This document shows, piece after piece, positions 1 through 5,423 of a stretch of 9,005 nt of DNA; the first letter of the stretch is position 1; each line of letters begins with the position of its first letter. Origin of the DNA: GAS188 sp035949255 (GTDB taxonomy: Bacteria > Pseudomonadota > Alphaproteobacteria > Rhizobiales > Beijerinckiaceae); contig DASZIL010000150.1 in assembly GCA_035949255.1 (NCBI GenBank), forward strand, positions 1-9,005, written 5' to 3'. The notes under the pieces are model-generated. The model was not told where the DNA came from, did not search any database, and worked only from the letters and a program-made list of their open reading frames with translations. Both the position numbers and the translations under genes were made by a program.

Positions 1-759
1 CCGGCGAATGACCATTTGATGGAGCTGCTCATCATCATCGATGCGCTGCGCCGCTCCTCGGCCAAGCGCATCACCGCCGTGATGCCCTATTTCGGCTATG
101 CGCGGCAGGACCGGCGCTCGACGGGCCGCACGCCGATCTCGGCCAAGCTCGTCGCCAATCTCATCACGCGCGCGGGCGCCGACCGGGTGCTCACGGTCGA
201 TCTCCATGCCGGGCAGATCCAGGGTTTCTTCGACATCCCGCTCGACAATTTGTTCTCCGCGCCCGTCATGGTGCGCGACATCAAGGAGCGGATGGACCTC
301 AGCAACCTCACGGTGGTCTCGCCGGATGTCGGCGGTGTGGTGCGGGCGCGCGCCCTCGCCAAGCGCATCGGCGCGCCGCTCGCGATCGTCGACAAGCGCC
401 GCGAGCGGGCCGGCGAATCGGAGGTGATGAACATCATCGGCTCGGTCGAGGGAACGTCTTGCATCCTGGTCGACGACATCGTCGATTCGGGCGGCACCTT
501 GTGCAACGCCGCCGATGCGCTGATCGCGCAAGGCGCGAAGGACGTGCTCGCCTACATCACCCATGGCGTGCTCTCCGGCGGCGCGGTCGACCGCATCATG
601 AAATCGCGGTTGCGCGAGCTCGTCGTAAGCGACACCATCGCTCCGACGCCCGAGCAGAAGAGCGCTCCCAACATCCGCACGCTGCCGATCGCCCCGCTGA
701 TCGGCGAAGCGATCGCCCGCACCGCGAAGGAAGAGAGCGTTTCGAGCTTGTTCGATTGA
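1..759 (+). CDS. prs: Ribose-phosphate pyrophosphokinase (PRPP synthetase), 5'-truncated by window edge
   Basis: This cytosolic enzyme makes 5-phosphoribosyl-1-pyrophosphate from ribose 5-phosphate and ATP, the precursor of purines, pyrimidines, NAD, histidine and tryptophan. The reading frame is open from base 1 (first codons P-A-N-D-H-L-M-E-L), so the start lies upstream. 252 residues are visible against about 310-320 in the family, so roughly 60 N-terminal residues are missing. Family landmarks appear in the right order: the ATP-binding YFGYARQDRR segment, the DLHAGQIQGFF stretch, SPDVGG, VDKRR, and the PRPP loop VDDIVDSGGT (bases 469-498). The C-terminus ends in LFD. The assignment is near certain. 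The rhodanese gene follows 11 nt after the stop, and its ribosome-binding site overlaps the prs stop codon, which suggests co-transcription and perhaps translational coupling. Confidence 0.97.
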   Translation, partial: PANDHLMELLIIIDALRRSSAKRITAVMPYFGYARQDRRSTGRTPISAKLVANLITRAGADRVLTVDLHAGQIQGFFDIPLDNLFSAPVMVRDIKERMDLSNLTVVSPDVGGVVRARALAKRIGAPLAIVDKRRERAGESEVMNIIGSVEGTSCILVDDIVDSGGTLCNAADALIAQGAKDVLAYITHGVLSGGAVDRIMKSRLRELVVSDTIAPTPEQKSAPNIRTLPIAPLIGEAIARTAKEESVSSLFD

Positions 760-770
760 GGGAACTTCCG

Positions 771-1091
771 ATGAGCGATCAACGCGATTTTACGCTCGAC
801 GAGGTAAAGGACGGCCTCGCCTCGCGCTCGATCCTTCTCGTCGACGTGCGCGAACCCCATGAGTATGCGCAGGCGCATATTCCGGGCGCGGTGAATGTCC
901 CGCTCTCGACCTTCGATCCGGGCGCAATCGCGCCACAGCCCGGCCAGACGGTGGTGTTCAGCTGCCGCTCGGGCGTGCGCACCTTGAAGGCGATCGCGGC
1001 CTCGCGCGCGGCGGGCTTCTTTTATGACGCGCATTTCCCAGGCTCGATGCTCGAATGGACCGCGGCAGGGGAAGCGGTGGAGACGGGGTGA
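771..1091 (+). CDS. Single-domain rhodanese-like sulfurtransferase
   Basis: A 106-residue protein made of one rhodanese domain with no signal peptide, so probably cytosolic. Visible landmarks are the N-terminal ILLVDVREPHEYAQAHIPGA segment (CH2A-like, roughly residues 22-41) and the active-site loop C-R-S-G-V-R-T with the catalytic cysteine at residue 65 (codon 963-965). That cysteine would carry a persulfide, so an active enzyme is expected; the sulfur donor and acceptor cannot be told from sequence. ATG 771 is preceded by GAGGGA at 758-763 with 7-nt spacing, which supports this start over the longer frame beginning inside prs. It is probably in an operon with prs. A partly deleted second copy of its sequence lies at 1203-1274. 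Its last 33 bases (from 1059) are repeated almost exactly there. Confidence 0.92.
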   Translation: MSDQRDFTLDEVKDGLASRSILLVDVREPHEYAQAHIPGAVNVPLSTFDPGAIAPQPGQTVVFSCRSGVRTLKAIAASRAAGFFYDAHFPGSMLEWTAAGEAVETG

Positions 1092-1113
1092 AATGGCCAG
1101 CGCCAAATCGCTG

Positions 1114-1201
1114 GAATTCGGTGACAGCTTACCATTTCCCTTATTGATCCATTGACAGAGATGAGCGTCAAAAAGGGAATTCGTAAGCCGTCACCGAATT
1201 C
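1114..1201. repeat. Palindromic element, copy A (long imperfect hairpin)
   Basis: An 88-bp inverted repeat begins and ends with GAATTC. The 29-nt left arm (1114-1142) pairs with the 29-nt right arm (1173-1201) with about four mismatches, around a 30-nt loop. Within the loop, TTGAC (1152-1156) can pair with GTCAA (1167-1171), extending the fold. It starts 22 nt after the rhodanese stop codon. Size and symmetry suggest a REP/BIME-like or MITE-like mobile repeat. No encoded protein and no clear target-site duplication was seen. It could also protect the 3' end of the prs-rhodanese transcript, but it has no U-tract, so it is not a classic intrinsic terminator. Confidence 0.85.
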
Positions 1202-1202
1202 T

Positions 1203-1274
1203 CTCGCCTCGCGCCCGATCCTTCTCGTCGATGTGCGTGACACCGCGGCAAGGGAAGCGGTGGAGACGGGGTGA
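1203..1274 (+). pseudogene. Internally deleted duplicate of the rhodanese gene
   Basis: Bases 1203-1240 match rhodanese bases 816-853 with 3 mismatches in 38. Bases 1242-1275 match 1059-1092 with 1 mismatch in 34. The intervening 204 nt of the parent gene (68 codons, including the catalytic cysteine loop) are missing. The reading frame is kept across the junction: LASRPILLVDVRD runs straight into TAAREAVETG and the same TGA stop. The normal start region is absent. The frame instead stays open leftward through palindromic copy A to an ATG at 1161, giving a possible 37-residue ORF (1161-1274) with only a weak purine-rich sequence upstream. The remnant cannot be an active sulfurtransferase. The most likely origin is tandem duplication of the rhodanese gene followed by decay; a functional micro-protein is possible but unsupported. 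Confidence 0.85.
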
Positions 1275-1276
1275 AT

Positions 1277-1360
1277 AATTCGATGACGGCTTACCATTCC
1301 CCAATTGATCCATTGCCTTGATGGGCGCCAAAAGGGGAATTGGTAAGCTGTCACCGAATT
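1277..1360. repeat. Palindromic element, copy B (long imperfect hairpin)
   Basis: A second copy of the element at 1114-1201. The left arm (1277-1302) pairs with the right arm (1334-1360) with two mismatches and one bulge, around a 31-nt loop. Arms and loop both resemble copy A; both loops share ATTGATCCATTG at their left end and GCG(T/C)CAAAA at their right end. It directly abuts the stop codon of the rhodanese remnant, whereas copy A is 22 nt away from its rhodanese stop. The same rhodanese-end plus hairpin arrangement therefore occurs twice in a row. Confidence 0.85.
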
Positions 1361-1391
1361 CGAATTAGCAGCTTTACTGGCCCCTCGGCGC

Positions 1392-1420
1392 TTGCTAACA
1401 AGAGGCTAACACAAATTAGA
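1392..1420 (+). promoter_or_regulatory. Possible sigma-70-type promoter of the autotransporter gene
   Basis: TTGCTA (1392-1397) and ATTAGA (1415-1420) are separated by 17 nt, in a locally AT-rich patch 40 nt upstream of the GTG start. A 7-bp direct repeat GCTAACA occurs at 1394-1400 and 1405-1411, one helical turn apart, and could be an operator. The boxes match consensus only partly, so this is a positional inference. Confidence 0.3.
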
Positions 1421-1460
1421 CTCAAAAACGTCTCTTCTCGCCCGAAAATGGGGGCCTTGC

Positions 1461-4400
1461 GTGCCGACAGCTTTCTTGCGCTCCCCTAGGCTTCGCGTTC
1501 CCGCGTCTCACGCCTCCCTTCTCGCCACCACCTCGCTTGCGGCGCTGCTTCTCGGGGCGCCGGCGCACGCCGGGCAGAGCTTCACCAACGCCGGCGTCGC
1601 GACCGCCACCAACCCCGCCGGCCAGGCGACCACCTCGATCGTCATCACCGGCTCGACCGTTACGGGCGCGGTGACCAATGCGGGGACGATCGCTCCGGGG
1701 AAGGCAACCCCGAACGGCACGACGGCGGCGTTGTTCGTGGCGAACAGCACGGTCGGTGGCGGAATCGTGAACTCAGGCACGATCGACGCGAAGGGCGGTC
1801 AGACCGCCGCCGGCATCCTGATCTCTGGCGGCACCGTCTCCGGCGGTATCACTAATACGGGGTCCATCAACGCCACGGGAACCCTTCCCGGTAATGCGGC
1901 CAATCCAGGGCTCCAAGCCAACGGGCTGAACCTCGTGACCGGCGGCGTCTTCACCGGCGCGATCGACAATGGCGGGATGATCCTTTCCCAGGGGACGGCG
2001 CTACTATCCTTCACCGGAGTCGGCATCTTTCTTCCCACCGTCGCGGTTAACGGAGAGGCGATCACCGCGAGCGGTGGTTCCAACTCCCCGACCGGCGGGC
2101 AGATCACCTCGACGATCACCAATACCGCCACGATCGGGGCGACGCTCGCTGTGACGAGCGCCTTCTCCGTCTCCGGCCGGGGTTTTGCCAGTGCCGCTAA
2201 CAACGCGAACGGCCTTTCCGTTACCGCTGGAGGCGGCTCCGTTACCATCGTGGGGGCGACGGCGGCGGGCGGCAGCATCAGTGGCGGCATCACCAATGCC
2301 GGCACCATCACCGCGAGCCTCTCCCACATGGCGGCGCTCACCGCCACCGCAGTTTCGGCGGCACGATCAAACGCCTCCGCCACCGGACTTATCGCCACGG
2401 CTTCCGGTGGAGTTGCCAACGCGAGCATGACGGCGGCCGGCGGCGGGAGCATCAACGGCAACATCACGAACTCCGGCAGCATCATGGTGAGCGCTGCCGG
2501 CGACACCACCGTCACGGCGCCGGCGAATAGTGGTGTCACCTCGGCCTCCACGAGCGTCTTTGGCCTCTTCGTGTCGGCAAACGGCGGCTCCAGCCCGGTG
2601 AGCGCCACGCAGGTCGTGGCCCGAGGCGGGAATTTCACCGGAAACATCACCAATGCCGGGACGATCACCGCCTCAGTCGTCGCGAGCGAGAACGGTAGCG
2701 GCCCAAATTTTGCTACGGCGGGGGCAGTGGGCTTTTCGGCTGGTGGAGGGGTAGGGCGCGGAATGGGCGGCACGCTCACCAGCGCGATCCTCAATTCCGG
2801 GACGATCACCGCAACCGCGTCGGGTTCCGGCAACGCGATCGGCGTGTTCGCGCCTGCGACGACAAATATTGTCGATGCGACCGGAATCGCCGCCAACGCC
2901 AACGGCGGCGTCAGCGATGCGGCGGGAGGCGGAGCGCTCGTCACCACGAGCATCACCAATGCCGGTCTCGTCAGCGTCAGCGCCAAGGCCGTCGCCCAAA
3001 TCCTGCCCTTCGCGAGCGGCATCTCGATCTCGGCCAATGGCGGTGTCGCCCAGTCATCGGCGGCGCGAAGCACCGGGGGCGTATTCCGGGGCGGTATCGT
3101 CAATAACGGCACGATCGTCGCCAACTCCACCAGCACCGCCACCGCCGCCAATGCCCAGGCCATCACGGCTTTCGCGGGCGGCGGGAGCGCCACGGCCGCG
3201 AAATCCAGCGCCGCCGGCGGCACCCTCATCGGCAATGTCGTCAACAATGGGATGATCGCGGTCAGCGTCTCCGGCACGTCGACCGGGAGTATTCCGGCGT
3301 CGGGGGTGGGCATCATCATCGGTTTCGGGAATTCGGTCGAGAAGAACGGCGGGGTCGCGACGCCGGGCACGATCATCGGGAGCGTGCTCAATGCCGGCAC
3401 CATTCAGGTGAGCGCATCCGGCGCGGGAGAAAGGGCGATCGGCATTACGGTCGGCACGGCGACCAAGGCCATTGTCCATACCGGCGTCTTCACGGGCGCG
3501 ATCGTCAATTCCGGGACGGTCAGCGCGCTCGGCACCAGCGGGGCCGTCGGCACCGGGATCGCGATCGTGGTGCCGGTTCCGGGCGGCATCACGAACACCG
3601 GCACGATCACGGGGAACACCGCCGCGATCGATCTTTCGCAGGAGGTCGGCGGCGCAACCGTGGTGAACCAGGCGGGCGGCGCGCTCGTCGGCAGCGTCAT
3701 CGGCTCGGGGAACGCGAAGGCCGACGTGCTGAACCTTACCGGCGGGCGCATCGTGCTCTCGCCGACGCAAAGCATCACCGGCTTCGGGACGTATACGCAA
3801 ACCGGGGGAACGCTTGTTCTTGGCGTGACGCAAAGCACGGTGGCGGGAAGCTTCGCGAGCCTGAGCGCCGGCGCGATCAATCTTCGCGGCGGCACGTTGG
3901 AATTGGCACCACAAACCAACAGCCTTTTCGCCTTGGCGGCGCAAGGGACGACGGTCTACCGGAATATCGTCACGGCGGACCCGCCGCTCTCAGGCAACTT
4001 CGCGAGCGTCACCACGCCGATCTCGCTCTTCCGGGTGAGCCTTTCGCCCGATACGACAACACCGAATTCACTCGACGCCACCTTGGCCTTGAGCCCATCG
4101 GGCCTCGCGGCGAGCGCGCAGGACCTGACGCAAAGCCTTCGGCTCGGCCTCGACGCGCCGCAAGTGCTCGGCCAAGCCGTGCAGGACCGGCTCGTCGCGA
4201 GCGGCGGCGCGCTTGGCGAAGGTGCGGCGGGCGGCGCCGGGAACACGAGCGCGGCGAGCGTGACACCCATCGGCCACCCCAATCTCTGGGTGCGCGGCGC
4301 CGATCAGTTCGGCAGCGCGTCGGGCACGGGTGCGGCCCCGGGCTACGACGTGAACCGCGCCGCACCGCTCATCGGCGGCGTCGATTGGCGCTTCGACAAC

Positions 4401-5117
4401 GGCATCGTCGCGGGTATAGCTGCGACCTATGTGGCGTCGTCCGCGAGCTTCAAGGACGGCTCGCGCACCAATGTGAGTTCGTATCAAGGCGCGGCTTACG
4501 CGGGCTGGGCGGGCGGGCCGTGGTACACCCTGGGAAGCGCGGTTGTGAGCTTCAACGATTTCTCGGCCTCGCGGCTCCTCACGCCCTTCGGCCTTCCGGG
4601 TGACGCGACATCCTCACCCTCTGGTCAGAGCTACGCCGGCCATGCCGAGGCCGGCTACCATTGGGCGCTCGCGGCCGCGGGCGCGAACGTCTTCGTCACC
4701 CCTTACGCCGCGCTCGATTATGTGCACGCCCATATCGACGGCTTCAGCGAGACGGGCGGTTTCGGCGCGCTTTCGGTGAACGCAGCCGACGGCAACTCTT
4801 TCGCGACGACGCTCGGCGCTCGCGCCACGACACGAATAAGTTTCGGTGATCAGGCCGTCCTCGTGCCCGAGCTTCGCCTCGGCTGGAGCCATGAATTTCT
4901 CGACGAGTCGCAAACGCTCTCAGCCTCGCTCGTCGCCGTTTCCGGAAGCACCTTCTCGGCAACCGGCATCAACTTCGGCCGCGACGCCGCGCTCATCGGC
5001 GCCGGCCTGAGCCTCGAGCTCTCGTCCGACGCCAAAGTCTTCCTCGATTACGACGGCAAGCTCAGCCAACGCTTGCAGGAGCATTCCGTCTCGGGCGGGT
5101 TGCGCGTCCGCTTTTAG
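1461..5117 (+). CDS. Type V autotransporter with repetitive beta-helix passenger
   Basis: A 1218-residue outer-membrane protein expected to export its own passenger to the cell surface. Residues 1-37 look like a Sec signal peptide: basic n-region, hydrophobic LLATTSLAALLLG, and AHA before the cleavage site. Residues about 38-930 form a Gly/Ala/Ser/Thr/Asn-rich passenger with about 15 imperfect copies of a motif like G-x-I-x-N-x-G-T-I, then a GGTL-rich segment (about 770-830). Residues about 942-1218 are an autotransporter beta-barrel (PF03797 type), from LWVRGADQFG to the terminal GGLRVRF with the usual final aromatic. I see no cysteine anywhere, as is common for exported passengers. GTG 1461 is chosen because it gives a complete signal peptide and has a G-run at 1450-1454; the ATG at 1448 is out of frame. 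No protease triad or known adhesin domain was recognised, so adhesion or biofilm roles are guesses. Confidence 0.93.
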   Translation: MPTAFLRSPRLRVPASHASLLATTSLAALLLGAPAHAGQSFTNAGVATATNPAGQATTSIVITGSTVTGAVTNAGTIAPGKATPNGTTAALFVANSTVGGGIVNSGTIDAKGGQTAAGILISGGTVSGGITNTGSINATGTLPGNAANPGLQANGLNLVTGGVFTGAIDNGGMILSQGTALLSFTGVGIFLPTVAVNGEAITASGGSNSPTGGQITSTITNTATIGATLAVTSAFSVSGRGFASAANNANGLSVTAGGGSVTIVGATAAGGSISGGITNAGTITASLSHMAALTATAVSAARSNASATGLIATASGGVANASMTAAGGGSINGNITNSGSIMVSAAGDTTVTAPANSGVTSASTSVFGLFVSANGGSSPVSATQVVARGGNFTGNITNAGTITASVVASENGSGPNFATAGAVGFSAGGGVGRGMGGTLTSAILNSGTITATASGSGNAIGVFAPATTNIVDATGIAANANGGVSDAAGGGALVTTSITNAGLVSVSAKAVAQILPFASGISISANGGVAQSSAARSTGGVFRGGIVNNGTIVANSTSTATAANAQAITAFAGGGSATAAKSSAAGGTLIGNVVNNGMIAVSVSGTSTGSIPASGVGIIIGFGNSVEKNGGVATPGTIIGSVLNAGTIQVSASGAGERAIGITVGTATKAIVHTGVFTGAIVNSGTVSALGTSGAVGTGIAIVVPVPGGITNTGTITGNTAAIDLSQEVGGATVVNQAGGALVGSVIGSGNAKADVLNLTGGRIVLSPTQSITGFGTYTQTGGTLVLGVTQSTVAGSFASLSAGAINLRGGTLELAPQTNSLFALAAQGTTVYRNIVTADPPLSGNFASVTTPISLFRVSLSPDTTTPNSLDATLALSPSGLAASAQDLTQSLRLGLDAPQVLGQAVQDRLVASGGALGEGAAGGAGNTSAASVTPIGHPNLWVRGADQFGSASGTGAAPGYDVNRAAPLIGGVDWRFDNGIVAGIAATYVASSASFKDGSRTNVSSYQGAAYAGWAGGPWYTLGSAVVSFNDFSASRLLTPFGLPGDATSSPSGQSYAGHAEAGYHWALAAAGANVFVTPYAALDYVHAHIDGFSETGGFGALSVNAADGNSFATTLGARATTRISFGDQAVLVPELRLGWSHEFLDESQTLSASLVAVSGSTFSATGINFGRDAALIGAGLSLELSSDAKVFLDYDGKLSQRLQEHSVSGGLRVRF
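1668..3608 (+). repeat. Passenger repeat array, about 15 degenerate units
   Basis: A motif close to G-x-(I/V)-x-N-(A/S/T/N)-G-(T/S/M)-I recurs at codons starting near bases 1668, 1761, 1845, 1959, 2112, 2286, 2460, 2643, 2784, 2949, 3093, 3234, 3381, 3498 and 3585. The underlying DNA often reads like ATCACCAATGCCGGCACGAT. Spacings are 28-38 residues for the first units, 47-61 for the middle ones, and 39 then 29 at the end. Such N-G-T-I ladders are typical of right-handed beta-helix autotransporter passengers; the longer central spacings would be loops or extra coils. Confidence 0.8.
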
Positions 5118-5150
5118 GTGAGGCGCCGACGATAGGTGAGGCGCCGGCGC
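5115..5150 (+). repeat. 18-bp tandem repeat spanning the autotransporter stop codon
   Basis: Bases 5115-5132 and 5133-5150 are adjacent copies agreeing at 16 of 18 positions; the shared start is TAGGTGAGGCGCCG. Each copy begins with TAG and the period is a multiple of three, so a second in-frame stop follows the first. It probably arose by slippage. The second copy runs into a self-complementary GCGCCGGCGC (5141-5150). Confidence 0.8.
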
Positions 5151-5423
5151 CCCTAGCGCCGATCGTTAGCCACCTGTCTCCCGCGCGAAAGCGCGGGAGA
5201 AGGAGCGCCTTCACGCTTCCGGTCCAGAGTTGCGCGAAGCGCGATTAGGATCCGCGTCGCGAGAGAAGCGGAAAGCCTACCTTGCCGTGTTTCGTGGAAC
5301 GCGCCAGATTGACGCAAACAGCCTTCCGACCCTAGTTCAGCCCGTTCGATTGCCCTAAGCATCGCCGTGCGAACCGCGGACGGCGCGAGCGGATATCCTT
5401 CATCTTGAAAGCGAGCCTTCATC
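5118..5423. other. Non-coding gap between autotransporter and CoxL-like gene
   Basis: No convincing gene lies here. The gap holds the second copy of the stop-codon tandem repeat (5133-5150) and the hairpin at 5177-5200. A minus-strand frame (5153-5446) crosses it and overlaps the next gene, but it looks like translated intergenic repeat: low-complexity, arginine-rich, and reading through the hairpin. No confident promoter was found for the downstream gene. Confidence 0.6.
5177..5200. terminator. Strong GNRA-loop hairpin after the autotransporter gene
   Basis: TCTCCCGCGC (5177-5186) and GCGCGGGAGA (5191-5200) form a perfect 10-bp stem closed by a GAAA tetraloop. It lies 59 nt after the autotransporter stop. 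There is no T-run on either side, so it is either a transcript-stabilising or non-canonical termination structure, or one copy of a dispersed intergenic palindrome. Confidence 0.5.

Noticed and set aside
1022..1354. 110-residue minus-strand ORF with internal repeats
   Set aside because: Its repeats are just the antisense of the duplicated rhodanese end and the palindromes.
1060..1361. CRISPR array
   Set aside because: Repeats are gene fragments and long palindromes, only two copies, without regular spacers.
1799..3403. 534-residue minus-strand ORF inside the autotransporter
   Set aside because: Antisense shadow of the repetitive, GC-rich passenger; composition is Pro/Ala/Val-biased with no domain, and the + strand has a complete signal peptide and barrel.
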